From assembly GCF_030009775.1 (NCBI RefSeq), contig NZ_JASCTH010000038.1:1-64000 (forward strand): DNA of 64,000 nt, written 5' to 3'. The stretch's first letter is position 1, and each line of letters starts with the position of its first letter. Source of the DNA: Actinoplanes sandaracinus (GTDB lineage Bacteria; Actinomycetota; Actinomycetes; Mycobacteriales; Micromonosporaceae). The notes under the pieces were generated by a model, which saw only the letters and a program-made list of their open reading frames with translations, ran no database searches and was not told the origin of the DNA. The translations under genes were made by a program, and so were the position numbers. Below, in pieces: positions 16,399-24,222 of this stretch.

Positions 16399-16673
16399 GA
16401 CAAGCGATTATGCCCCGCCGCCTGTGGTAGAGAACTCGACCGGCCGCTGTCCGGGGCTGCGGCCTGCCGTTATGCGGTGTCCGGGCATCGCCCGCACGAC
16501 GGATCCGAGATCACTTCCGGTGGCCGGTTCGCCACGGGCGGATACGATTCGCCCGCACCCGTTCGTATCAGAGGTTCGGCAGCCGCCGTACCGGGCAGGT
16601 ACCCGCGAGCGTTGGTGCAGTCGTCAAACAACGCCGGGTCGCCCGACCGGGCCCGGTGGGAATCGAGGTCATG

Positions 16674-17408
16674 ATGGCGATCACTCCCGCAGACATCCAC
16701 AACATGGATTTCCGGAAGCCGCCCATCGGCAAGCGGGGATACGACGAGGAGGAGGTGGACGCGCTTCTTGACGAGGCCGCGCAGGAACTGATCCGGTTGA
16801 TCGAGGAGAACGGCGCACTGAACGAGCGCCTCCGCCGCACCGGTGGTGGCGGCGAGCCGCCGACCACCGTGCTGGACGGCGAGGCCGCCGAGCTGGCCAT
16901 CCGCCTCGGGCAGATGCGGGAGGGCCTGGCCCGCGCCGAGCACGAGGCGCGCCGGATGCAGGAGCAGCTGGAGCGCGCGCGCCACGAGGCGCGGACGGCC
17001 GGCGCCGCGGCGGCGAGCCGGCAGGACGGCCCGGCCGGAGCCGGTGGCGACGAGCGCGACGTCCGGGTGCTGATGATGGCGCAGCGCACGGCCGACGAGC
17101 ACGTGCGCGACGCCCAGCAGGAGTCGGACCGGTTGCTCGCCGACGCGCAGGCCCGCGCCGACCAGGTCACCGGCGACGCCCGGCACACGGCGGTCACGAT
17201 CGAGGCGGACGCTCAGCGGCACCACACCGAGGCGATGGACGGCCTGGCCCGTGACCGCGCCCAGGTGCTGGAGGAGATAGACCGCCTGGGGCAGCTCGCC
17301 GTGGGTTACCGCTCGGCGCTGGGCGAGCACGTCAACCAGCAACTACACGATCTCGACGGCACCCAGGGACTCCCGGCGGCGCTGCCCAGCGGGACCGACC
17401 GGGCCTGA
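16674..17408 (+). CDS. DivIVA-domain coiled-coil protein
   Basis: A 244-residue cytoplasmic protein. The N-terminus carries the DivIVA/Wag31 signature (ITPADIHNMDFRKPPIGKRG and YDEEEVDALLDEAAQEL), which targets curved membranes at poles and septa; the rest is acidic coiled coil broken by a Gly/Ala linker (about 115-135). It is a relative of the polar growth organiser rather than Wag31 itself, because it lacks the dcw cluster context. ATG 16674 sits 5 bases after GAGG; ATG 16671 is also possible. Confidence 0.88.
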   Translation: MAITPADIHNMDFRKPPIGKRGYDEEEVDALLDEAAQELIRLIEENGALNERLRRTGGGGEPPTTVLDGEAAELAIRLGQMREGLARAEHEARRMQEQLERARHEARTAGAAAASRQDGPAGAGGDERDVRVLMMAQRTADEHVRDAQQESDRLLADAQARADQVTGDARHTAVTIEADAQRHHTEAMDGLARDRAQVLEEIDRLGQLAVGYRSALGEHVNQQLHDLDGTQGLPAALPSGTDRA

Positions 17409-17424
17409 CCGCCCGGGGCGCCGG

Positions 17425-17445
17425 CCGGCCGGAGACCCCGGCCGG
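17425..17445. terminator. GC-rich hairpin between convergent genes
   Basis: CCGGCCGG at 17425-17432 pairs with CCGGCCGG at 17438-17445 around AGACC. It lies between the DivIVA-domain gene (ends 17408) and the epoxide hydrolase gene (ends 17446) and can stop transcription both ways. Confidence 0.6.
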
Positions 17446-18510
17446 TCAGCGGTTCGTGAGGGTGCGGAAGAAGGCCGTCACGTCGGCGGTGAACAGCTCG
17501 GGGACCTCGAGGGCGGCGAAGTGCCCGCCACGGGGGAACTCGGTCCAGTGCGTGATGGTGTCGCGCCGCTCGGCGAGCGGCCGCACCGACTGCACGATGT
17601 CGCCGGGCAGGACGGCCACGCCCAGCGGCACCGGGCAGGGCGGTGGCGGTCCGTCGAGGCCGCTCTCCTTGACGAGGCGGGCCGCCGAGCCGGCCGTGCC
17701 GAAGAGCCAGTGGTGGCCGATGTTCGCCACGACGCGGTCGTCGGGGACGGGTGTCGCCGGGTCGGCCCAGGTGTCGAACTTCTCGGCCATGAACGCCAGC
17801 AGGCCCGCCGGCGAGTCGTTGAGGGCGTAGGCCGGGGTCTGCGGCGTCGCGGCGAACAGGATCTGGTGCGGGTGGCGGTTGGTGGCCAGCCGCATCGTCT
17901 TCGCCAGCCGGGCCTGGTCGGCGGGGCCGAGGCCGTCGGGGGACCCCGGTGTGGGCAGGTAGTTGACGTGGACCCCGACCACTCGATCGGGCGCCACCGC
18001 CGCGAGCAGGCGGGAGATGCCGGAACCCCAGTCGCCGCCCTGGGCGCCGTAGCGGTGGTAGCCGAGGCGGGACATCAACTCGGCCCAGCCCTCGGCGACG
18101 CGCCGCGCGCCCCAGGCCCCGGTGGCCGGGCCGGAGAGGCCGAAGCCGGGGATCGCCGGCGCGACCACGTGGAAGTGCTCGCTCAGCGGGCCGACGACGT
18201 CCAGGAACTCGACCGTGGAGCCGGGCCACCCGTGGGTGAGCAGCAGCGGCAGGGCCTTCGGGTCGCTGGAGCGCACGTGGACGAAGTGGACGCGGTCGCC
18301 GTGGATCTCGGTGACCTGTTGCGGCAGCGCGTTGAGCTCGGCCTCGTGGGCGCGCCAGTCGAATGCCAGCCAGTGTGCGGCCAGGGCACGGACCCGGCCG
18401 GTGGTGATGCCGTAGTCGTCCGGGGCGTCGGCGGGCCAGCGGGTGCGGGCCAGGCGCTCGGTGAGGTCGTCGAGATCGGACTGCGGGACACGAACCCGGA
18501 ATTCGTTCAT
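17446..18510 (-). CDS. Epoxide hydrolase (EHN plus alpha/beta-hydrolase)
   Basis: A 354-residue enzyme of the microsomal epoxide hydrolase family, which opens epoxides to diols through a covalent ester. An EHN domain (about 1-105, RTRWPADAPDDYGITTGRV) precedes the alpha/beta-hydrolase core: oxyanion motif HGWPGS, nucleophile Asp in GAQGGDWGSGIS, cap tyrosines in the YALNDSPAGLLAFM region and catalytic His in RGGHFAALEVPEL. Divergent from the MarR gene at 18564, with the shared operator region overlapping its promoter. The substrate is probably a xenobiotic or an endogenous terpene epoxide; this is not determinable here. Confidence 0.93.
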   Translation of the reverse strand: MNEFRVRVPQSDLDDLTERLARTRWPADAPDDYGITTGRVRALAAHWLAFDWRAHEAELNALPQQVTEIHGDRVHFVHVRSSDPKALPLLLTHGWPGSTVEFLDVVGPLSEHFHVVAPAIPGFGLSGPATGAWGARRVAEGWAELMSRLGYHRYGAQGGDWGSGISRLLAAVAPDRVVGVHVNYLPTPGSPDGLGPADQARLAKTMRLATNRHPHQILFAATPQTPAYALNDSPAGLLAFMAEKFDTWADPATPVPDDRVVANIGHHWLFGTAGSAARLVKESGLDGPPPPCPVPLGVAVLPGDIVQSVRPLAERRDTITHWTEFPRGGHFAALEVPELFTADVTAFFRTLTNR

Positions 18511-18513
18511 GTT

Positions 18514-18554
18514 ACTAACGTTAGAGCCCCTAACGTTAGTGCGTCCAATGTTAG
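18514..18554. promoter_or_regulatory. MarR operator between epoxide hydrolase and marR
   Basis: ACTAACGTTAG (18514-18524) and CTAACGTTAGT (18530-18540) form a perfect 11-bp inverted repeat with a 5-bp spacer; each arm contains the palindrome TAACGTTA. A third related site CAATGTTAG follows at 18546-18554. The cluster fills the 53-bp gap between the divergent genes, so one regulator can control both. Confidence 0.85.
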
Positions 18555-18563
18555 GCTCGACAC

Positions 18564-18983
18564 GTGGATCATCTGCCCAGCTGGCTGCTCAGCCAGGTCT
18601 CCTCGCACGCGCACCGGCTCGTCACCGAGGGGTTCGGTGCGGCCGGAGCACGCGGCTACCACTACCGGCTGCTGGACTCGCTGGTCACCGGCGGGCCGGC
18701 CAGTCAGGCGGCGCTCGGGCGGCGCACCGGGATCTATCTGAGCGACCTGGTGGGCGCGCTCAACGAGCTGGAGTCGGCGGGGTTCGTGCGGCGCTCGGCG
18801 GATCCGGCCGACAAGCGGCGCAACGTCGTCTCGCTCACCGCGGCCGGACGGGAGAGGGCGGCCGAGCTGGGTGAACGCGCGGCGGCCATCCAGGACGAGC
18901 TGCTGGCCCCGCTGTCGGCGGCCGAGCGGGAGCAGCTGACCGGCCTGCTGCGGCGGCTGCTCGACCATCATGCGGCTCGGTGA
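18564..18983 (+). CDS. MarR-family transcriptional regulator
   Basis: A 139-residue winged-helix regulator: the recognition region is ASQAALGRRTGIYLSDLVGA and the wing RRSADPADKRRNVVSLTAAG has the DxRD/R-like basic tip usual in MarR proteins. Dimerisation helices lie at both ends. The start is GTG 18564. It is divergent from the epoxide hydrolase, with repeated TAACGTTA boxes between; repression of both genes relieved by a small ligand is the usual scheme. Confidence 0.92.
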   Translation: MDHLPSWLLSQVSSHAHRLVTEGFGAAGARGYHYRLLDSLVTGGPASQAALGRRTGIYLSDLVGALNELESAGFVRRSADPADKRRNVVSLTAAGRERAAELGERAAAIQDELLAPLSAAEREQLTGLLRRLLDHHAAR

Positions 18984-19002
18984 CGCGTACGCCGCACAAA
19001 GA

Positions 19003-19053
19003 AAGGCCGCCGTCGCGAACGACGAAGGCCGCCGTCGCGAACGACGGCGGCCT
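19003..19053. terminator. Hairpin terminator with duplicated 22-bp left arm
   Basis: AGGCCGCCGTCG (19026-19037), loop CGAA, CGACGGCGGCCT (19042-19053) is a perfect 12-bp stem with a tetraloop, between the convergent marR and NlpC/P60 genes. The 22-bp stretch containing the left arm and loop (19025-19046) is preceded by an exact copy at 19003-19024, so two alternative hairpins can form with the same right arm. Confidence 0.85.
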
Positions 19054-19068
19054 CCCGGCGGAGAGTCG

Positions 19069-20058
19069 TCAGGCCGGCCGGCGGTAGCCGGCGATAGGCC
19101 CGCGATCGATGGTGGCCATCCGCACGTGGTCACCGGTGCTCGGCGCGTGCACCACCGTGTTGCCGCCGATGTAGATGGCGACATGGTGCACATCGGAGTA
19201 GTAGAAGACCAGGTCACCCGGCTTCAACTCGCTCCGGGTCACCGACTTGGTGGAACCCCACTGATCCTTCGTGTAATGCTCCAGGCGCACGCCGACCGCC
19301 CCCCACGCCTCCTGCGTCAGACCCGAGCAGTCGTAGGTGTTCGGGCCGTTGGAACCGAAGACGTAAGGCTTGCCGATCAGGTCACACGCCTTCTGGGCGG
19401 CGCGGCCACCCTTGTCGTTCGTGTACGCGACCGGGCACGGTCCCGTGCGCAGCTCGCCGTCGTCCGCGTTGGCCTTGCCGTACGCCTGGATCCGGAGCTT
19501 CTGGAGCTTCGTGATCTCCGACTCGATCGCCGTCTTCTTCGTACCGAGATCGGTGTCACGGACAGCGATCTCGGCCTCGAGCTGGTCGACGGTGGCCTTG
19601 TCGGCGGCGTACTTGTCGCGGAGTCTCGAGACCTCGGCGATCGACGCCTCACGGTTGTGGGCGAGCTGGTCGAGCAGTGTCATCTTCTCGGCCAGGCCCG
19701 TCGGCGAACCGGTGAGCATCATCGCGTTGACGGCGCCCGGAGGACCCTGCATGTAGGCGTCGATCGCGAGACCCCGGACCTCCACCATGGCCGCGTCCAC
19801 CTGCTTCTGCAGTGGAGCGAGCGTCGCCGCCAGCTGCTTCTGCTGCTGACGCAGCTTGATCAGCTTGGTGTGGGTGCCGTTGTAGTCCTCGATGACGGGC
19901 TCGAGATTGTTCCACTCCTCGTCGATCTGCTTCTCGATGTCCGAGGGGGAGGGCTCCGCGTGGGCGACGGCGGGACCGGTGACCAGGATGCCGGCCGCGG
20001 CCACCGCGCACACCAGCACGCGCATGAAGCCGGCGCGGCGCGAGCCAATCCGTTTCAC
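19069..20058 (-). CDS. NlpC/P60 peptidoglycan hydrolase with coiled-coil N-domain
   Basis: A 329-residue secreted cell-wall endopeptidase of the RipA/CwlO type. The signal peptide is residues 1-32 (VLVCAVAAAGILVTGPAVAHA), then a long coiled coil (about 35-205) of the kind that auto-inhibits or is activated by FtsEX, then the NlpC/P60 domain (about 215-329) with catalytic Cys in NTYDCSGLTQEAW, His in DVHHVAIYIGG and the third polar residue in VVHAPSTGDHV. GTG 20058 (VKRIGSRR) is chosen for the signal peptide and the ribosome site AAAGGA upstream; the frame stays open to 20319 only because it reads through the riboswitch. Expression is probably set by c-di-AMP. Confidence 0.92.
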   Translation of the reverse strand: MKRIGSRRAGFMRVLVCAVAAAGILVTGPAVAHAEPSPSDIEKQIDEEWNNLEPVIEDYNGTHTKLIKLRQQQKQLAATLAPLQKQVDAAMVEVRGLAIDAYMQGPPGAVNAMMLTGSPTGLAEKMTLLDQLAHNREASIAEVSRLRDKYAADKATVDQLEAEIAVRDTDLGTKKTAIESEITKLQKLRIQAYGKANADDGELRTGPCPVAYTNDKGGRAAQKACDLIGKPYVFGSNGPNTYDCSGLTQEAWGAVGVRLEHYTKDQWGSTKSVTRSELKPGDLVFYYSDVHHVAIYIGGNTVVHAPSTGDHVRMATIDRGPIAGYRRPA

Positions 20059-20069
20059 GTAGTGCGTTG

Positions 20070-20210
20070 TCCTTTCTTCCCACTCAGCCGCCGACCGGGT
20101 TAGCTGACGGGTTCGCCGCGGGTAGGCTGCCCGGCCGCGTCGCCGCGGCTTCACCCCAGGTGCTCGGTTCCCCGGCTCGCCGTGAAGGCGATTAGGCGGT
20201 GGTTCGCCAG
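20070..20210 (-). promoter_or_regulatory. ydaO/yuaA c-di-AMP riboswitch
   Basis: On the minus strand the leader of the NlpC/P60 gene contains the conserved blocks of the ydaO class: GAACCACCGCC, GGCGAGCCGGGGAACCGAGC, CTGGGGTGAAGCC, GGGCAGCCTACCCGCGGCG and AACCCGTCAGCTAACCCGGT, followed by GGCGGCTGAGTGGGAAGAAA just before the start codon. In actinobacteria this aptamer commonly precedes resuscitation-factor and NlpC/P60 wall hydrolase genes and turns them off when c-di-AMP is high. The 3' end runs into the ribosome-binding region, so control could be by termination or by translation. Confidence 0.9.
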
Positions 20211-20331
20211 ATCGGCCGGATGGACGATGGGGGGCTGGGCGAACCGGGCACCACCGTACTCGGATCAAGACCGCAAATGAAGGTCGCACAGGGGGCCGAA
20301 CCGTATGTACGGCGGACAATACCCAGCGTCA

Positions 20332-21240
20332 CTAAAATGGCCAGGTGTTCAGCGCCCGCGCGAGCCAGGGCACCACCAGGATCACGGTGGGTAACACCAG
20401 CAGGCCGGTCGCGGCGGTCGTCCCGGCCACCGTCAGGGCCGCCGAGCTGCCGCCCGGGCCGTCGAGGCGGGCCAGCCTGCGACGCCGGGATTCACCCTCC
20501 GGGTCGGCGGTCACCTCCTCCGCGAGGGGGACCGCGTCGGCCAGCCGGGCCAGCGCCGCCCGCAACGGCCGCGGCCCGGTCCGGCGCCGCGCCGCGTCGT
20601 CGGCCACCATCTCCAACAGCAGGTGTACGGCGTCCAGCGGCGCCTTCGAACGCAGCGGCCCCGGCACCGCCCGGTAGAACGCGGTGAACGACTCCATCAC
20701 CAGCTCGTGCTTGTGCCGCAGGTGGGCCCGCTCGTGCGCGAGCACCGCGTCGACCTGTTCCCGGTCGAGCACCCGCAGCACCCCGTCGCTGAGCACCACC
20801 CGCGGATCGCGCCCCGGCACGCAGTAGGCCAGCGGCAGCGGGCCGTCGAGCACCCGCACCTCTCCCCCGCCCAGGTCCTCATGGCGCTCCACCCGGTCGA
20901 GCAGGTCGACGAGCAGGCGGTGCCGGGCGCGCCGGGCGCGGGCCCGGGAGCTCACCCGCACCAGCGACACGATCAGCCGGATCACGATGGTCGCGGCCAC
21001 GGCCAGTGAGAACAACAGGGCCGCGACGGTCTCCGGGTGGCGGGCCCCGGCGGCGCGGGCCACCTCCTCCGGGGCGGCGAGCACCACACCGAGAGCGCAG
21101 AGTACGGCCGTGAGCGTCAGTGACTGCCACAGCAGGACACCGGCGACCGGGGCGCGGTCGGGCCACCGGGCGTTCGCCAGCAGTCTCGGCACGGCCAGGG
21201 AGAGCGTCAGCCCGAGGGCGCCGAGCAGGAGGGCGGTCAC
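20332..21240 (-). CDS. M56-family (BlaR1-like) membrane metalloprotease
   Basis: A 302-residue protein with three N-terminal helices, a cytoplasmic zinc protease domain with the HExxH site in AHERAHLRHKHEL, and a final membrane helix (LTVAGTTAATGLLVLPTVIL). M56 proteases cut their cognate BlaI repressor; this one lacks the penicillin-binding sensor of true BlaR1, as is usual in actinobacteria, so the trigger is unknown. The GTG at 21240 overlaps the blaI stop by 4 bp, showing translational coupling. Confidence 0.9.
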   Translation of the reverse strand: MTALLLGALGLTLSLAVPRLLANARWPDRAPVAGVLLWQSLTLTAVLCALGVVLAAPEEVARAAGARHPETVAALLFSLAVAATIVIRLIVSLVRVSSRARARRARHRLLVDLLDRVERHEDLGGGEVRVLDGPLPLAYCVPGRDPRVVLSDGVLRVLDREQVDAVLAHERAHLRHKHELVMESFTAFYRAVPGPLRSKAPLDAVHLLLEMVADDAARRRTGPRPLRAALARLADAVPLAEEVTADPEGESRRRRLARLDGPGGSSAALTVAGTTAATGLLVLPTVILVVPWLARALNTWPF

Positions 21241-21590
21241 CGCTCGATGTTACGGACCTTTTCGAGGGCCGCCTTCAGCGCTTCGGGCGGCAACTGGCCG
21301 ACGAAGTACGCCAGGGCGGCATCACGGTCGGGTGTGGCACTGAGTGCGTCCAGCATCACACCGGCGGTCATCTCCTCGCGGGTCTGGGCCGGCGCGTACC
21401 GGTAGGCGCGGTCCGCTCTCTGCTGGGTGACGAGGCCCTTCTTGGCGAGCCGGTCGAGGACGGTCATGACCGTCGTGTACGCCAGGTCACGGTCACGGCT
21501 GAGCAGCTCGTGCACCTGCCGGACGGTGAGGGGCTCACCCGCGTCCCACAGTTTCGTCATGACCTCGCGCTCAAGGTCGTTCCTTGCCAT
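21237..21590 (-). CDS. blaI: BlaI/MecI-family repressor
   Basis: A 117-residue winged-helix repressor: helix-turn-helix LTVRQVHELLSRDRDLAYTT, wing KKGLVTQQRADRAYRY, and a C-terminal dimerisation part with the region normally cut by the partner protease. ATG 21590 is chosen over the GTG at 21599. It forms an operon with the M56 protease and is divergent from cydA across two BlaI-type boxes, which indicates autoregulation and control of the cytochrome bd operon. A mycobacterial relative controls ATP synthase genes, so a respiratory regulon is plausible. Confidence 0.92.
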   Translation of the reverse strand: MARNDLEREVMTKLWDAGEPLTVRQVHELLSRDRDLAYTTVMTVLDRLAKKGLVTQQRADRAYRYAPAQTREEMTAGVMLDALSATPDRDAALAYFVGQLPPEALKAALEKVRNIER

Positions 21591-21609
21591 GTGAGCCACT
21601 CTACTTCAA

Positions 21610-21654
21610 TACGTCGTACTACAGGTCGTAGTATCTACTACGAAGCGTCGTAGT
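21610..21654. promoter_or_regulatory. BlaI operators between blaI and cydA
   Basis: Two dyads lie in the gap: TACTACAGGTCGTAGTA at 21617-21633 and ACTACGAAGCGTCGTAGT at 21637-21654; a further small palindrome TACGTCGTA is at 21610-21618. TACTAC/GTAGTA half-sites match the known BlaI/MecI operator. The right dyad ends 17 bp before the cydA start and the left one lies just upstream of blaI, so binding should block both promoters. Confidence 0.85.
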
Positions 21655-21671
21655 TCTCTGTTGGAGGCGGC

Positions 21672-23096
21672 ATGGACGTGCTCGACCTGACCCGGCTTCA
21701 GTTCGCGGTCGTGACGATCTACCACTACCTGTTCGTGCCGGTGTCGATCTGTCTCTCCGCCACCGCGGCCGGATTCCAGCTCGCCTGGATGCGCACCGGC
21801 CGTGACAAGTACCTGCACCTCACCAAGTTCACCGGCAAACTGCTGATCGTCACGTTCGCGATCGGCGTGGTCACCGGGCTCGTCCAGGAGTTCCAGTTCG
21901 GACTCGGATGGAGCGCGTTCGCCCGCTTCTACGGCGACGTGTTCGGTCCCACCCTCGCGATCGAGGGGATGCTCGCGTTCTTCCTCGAAGCCACGTTCCT
22001 GGCCCTGTGGTACTTCGGCTGGGACCGCCTGCCCCGGCGCATCCACGCCGCCACGATCGTGATCGTCGCCGTCGGGACGCTACTGTCGGCCTACATCATC
22101 CTGGCCGCCAACTCGTTCATGCAGAACCCGGTGGCGTACGCCCTCGACGAGTCCACCGGGCGGGCGCATCTCACCAGCTTCACCGAACTGCTGACCAACG
22201 AGGTCCTGCTGGCCGCGTTCCCGCACACCATGGGCGGGGCCGCGATGGCCGGCGGCGGGCTGCTCATGGCCATCGGGATCTGGCGGGTCGCCGCCGACCC
22301 GGCGTTCCGCACCCTGTCCCGGGTCGGAGCCTGGGTCATGCTGATCGGCGGGGCGGTGACCGCGATCAGTGGCGACCACCTCGGCAAGGTGATGACCGCG
22401 GTCCAGCCGATGAAGATGGCCGCCGCCGAAGCCCTCTACGAGACGACCACGGCCGCGCCGTTCTCGGTCTTCGCCATCGGGGAACTCGGCCACGACCGGC
22501 CGTTCTTCAGCATCGAGGTCCCCGGGCTGCTGTCCTTCCTCGGAACCGGGTCGTTCGGCGGCACCGTGCAGGGCATCGACGACCTGCAGGCGGCCTATGT
22601 GGCCCAGTACGGGCCGGGCAGCTACGTGCCGATGATCCCGGTCGCGTTCTGGACGTTCCGGCTCATGATGGGCGCCGGGGTGCTCGCGATGATCCTGGCC
22701 GCGTACCACCTGTGGTCTCTTCCCGACGCGCGGTGGGGCCGGTTCGCCCTCACCCGCCGCCTGCCGCGCCTGCTCCAGCCGGCGCAGGGGACACCGCGCT
22801 GGCTGCGCCGGTTCGTGCTGCTCGGCCCGGTGCTCCCGGCCGCGGCCAACACGTTCGGCTGGATCTTCACCGAGACAGCGCGGCAGCCGTGGCTCGCGTT
22901 CGGCATCTCCACGGTGGCCGACGGCGTCTCCCCCGGGCTGACCCGCGCCGAGGTGATCGTCTCGTTGATCGGGTTCACGCTGATCTACGGACTGCTCGCC
23001 GTCGCCTGGTACCGCCTGGTCGTGCACCTCTCCCGCAAGCCACTCGCTCCGGCCCCGGAGGCGGTCGCCGACGCCGAGCCCGTGCCCGCCTACTAG
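21672..23096 (+). CDS. cydA: Cytochrome bd quinol oxidase subunit I
   Basis: A 474-residue membrane subunit of the high-affinity terminal oxidase, which reduces O2 with electrons from menaquinol. About nine helices. Haem ligands are visible: the His in TIYHYLFVP, the conserved Glu in LAIEGMLAFFLEATF and the His in AFPHTMGGAAM; the quinol-loop Lys and Glu are in QPMKMAAAEALYE. The Q-loop is of the short type. GGAGG lies 6 bases before ATG 21672. First gene of the cydA-cydB-cydDC operon, under probable BlaI control. Confidence 0.97.
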   Translation: MDVLDLTRLQFAVVTIYHYLFVPVSICLSATAAGFQLAWMRTGRDKYLHLTKFTGKLLIVTFAIGVVTGLVQEFQFGLGWSAFARFYGDVFGPTLAIEGMLAFFLEATFLALWYFGWDRLPRRIHAATIVIVAVGTLLSAYIILAANSFMQNPVAYALDESTGRAHLTSFTELLTNEVLLAAFPHTMGGAAMAGGGLLMAIGIWRVAADPAFRTLSRVGAWVMLIGGAVTAISGDHLGKVMTAVQPMKMAAAEALYETTTAAPFSVFAIGELGHDRPFFSIEVPGLLSFLGTGSFGGTVQGIDDLQAAYVAQYGPGSYVPMIPVAFWTFRLMMGAGVLAMILAAYHLWSLPDARWGRFALTRRLPRLLQPAQGTPRWLRRFVLLGPVLPAAANTFGWIFTETARQPWLAFGISTVADGVSPGLTRAEVIVSLIGFTLIYGLLAVAWYRLVVHLSRKPLAPAPEAVADAEPVPAY

Positions 23097-23175
23097 CTCC
23101 CACCGGCCGGGTTCTCGCCCACCAGTCCGGCCACCGTCCTCGCTCCCTAGTGCCCTAGTTCCCGCCCACCCTCCG

Positions 23176-23222
23176 CGCTCGCCAGTTCTCGCTCGCCCGT
23201 TCTCTCGCTCGCCAGTTCTCGC
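23176..23222. repeat. 17-bp direct repeats in the cydA-cydB spacer
   Basis: CGCTCGCCAGTTCTCGC occurs at 23176-23192 and 23206-23222, 30 bp apart, with a related CGCTCGCCCGTTCTC between them. They fill the 145-bp spacer, which is unusually long for a cydAB pair, and the second copy ends 19 bp before the cydB start. Confidence 0.75.
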
Positions 23223-23241
23223 CCGTTTGGAGCGACCTCCC

Positions 23242-24222
23242 ATGATCACGTCTTGGTTCGCGGTGCTCGTCCTCGCCTGGGTGCTCTACTTCGTGCTCGA
23301 AGGCTTCGATTTCGGCGTCGGCATCCTCGCCCCGGTCCTCGGCCGCGACGAACACGAACGCGGCGCCGCCATCCGCACCGTCGGCCCGTTCTGGGACGGC
23401 AACGAGGTCTGGCTGGTCGCCGCCGTCGGCGTCACCTTCGCCGCCTTCCCGGCCTGGTACGCCGCCCTGATGTCCGCCCTCTACCTGCCGATGGTCGCGA
23501 TCCTGCTGCTCCTCGCGATTCGTGGCGTCGCCCTGGAGTTCCGCGGCAAACACGACTCCGCCACCTGGCGCCGCCGCTGCGACCTGCTGCTGGCCGCCAG
23601 CTCCGGCGGCATCGTGCTGCTCTGGGGCGCCGTCCTCGGCGTCTTCGTCGACGGCCTCGCCCTCGGCGCCGACGGCGAGGTCACCGGCACCGGTCTGAGC
23701 CGCAGCCTCGGCCCGCTGTTCACCCCCGCCGCCGGCCTCGGCGCCCTCGCCGCCGTCGGCGCGGCGATCCTGCTCGGCGCCACGTTCCTCGCTCTGCGCA
23801 CCACCGGCCCGGTCCGCCGCCGGGCACGCGACGTCGCCCGGCACACCGGCACCTTCGGCGCCGTCGCGCTTCTGCTCATCGGCATCGGTACGGGCAGCCG
23901 CCTCACCCTTGCCGCCGCGGCGATCGTCTTCATCGCCGGGCTGCAGGCACGCCGCTCCCGTGAGGCCACGTCCTTCGCCGCCGTCGCCACCGCGGTCGCC
24001 GCCACCGTCGTCGCCGTCTTCACCACCCACGGCGACGTGGTCCTGCGCAGCACCCTCGACCCGGCGTGGTCCCTCACCCGCGCCTCGGCGGCCGCCGGAC
24101 CCGAAGCGCTACGCCTGATCACCGTCGCCGGAGTCATCATCCTGCCGGGGGTCCTCATCTACCAGGCGTGGTCCTACTGGGTCTTCCGCCGCCGCATCGC
24201 CAGCGACCGGGTCCCCTCATGA
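23242..24222 (+). CDS. cydB: Cytochrome bd quinol oxidase subunit II
   Basis: A 326-residue polytopic partner of CydA, needed to hold the haem b595/d site and proton pathways. Family features: FVLEGFDFGVGILAPVLGRD, TVGPFWDGNEVWLVAAVGVTFAAFP and ALEFRGKHDS. ATG 23242 has GGAG upstream; the frame extends to a TTG at 23227 without need. Its TGA overlaps the ATG of cydDC (ATGA at 24219-24222), so assembly factor and oxidase are translated together. Confidence 0.96.
   Translation: MITSWFAVLVLAWVLYFVLEGFDFGVGILAPVLGRDEHERGAAIRTVGPFWDGNEVWLVAAVGVTFAAFPAWYAALMSALYLPMVAILLLLAIRGVALEFRGKHDSATWRRRCDLLLAASSGGIVLLWGAVLGVFVDGLALGADGEVTGTGLSRSLGPLFTPAAGLGALAAVGAAILLGATFLALRTTGPVRRRARDVARHTGTFGAVALLLIGIGTGSRLTLAAAAIVFIAGLQARRSREATSFAAVATAVAATVVAVFTTHGDVVLRSTLDPAWSLTRASAAAGPEALRLITVAGVIILPGVLIYQAWSYWVFRRRIASDRVPS

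Noticed and set aside
14380..16674. 764-codon plus-strand open frame
   Set aside because: It is antisense to the TPR and AAA+ genes, which have clear domains and codon bias; the plus-strand peptide is Gly/Arg/His-rich without any motif.
20059..20319. 87-residue N-terminal extension of the NlpC/P60 protein
   Set aside because: This stretch is the c-di-AMP riboswitch and leader; the signal peptide follows GTG 20058.
21600..21672. Rex (redox) operator upstream of cydA
   Set aside because: No TTGTGAA-N4-TTCACAA-like dyad is present; the dyads match BlaI half-sites instead.
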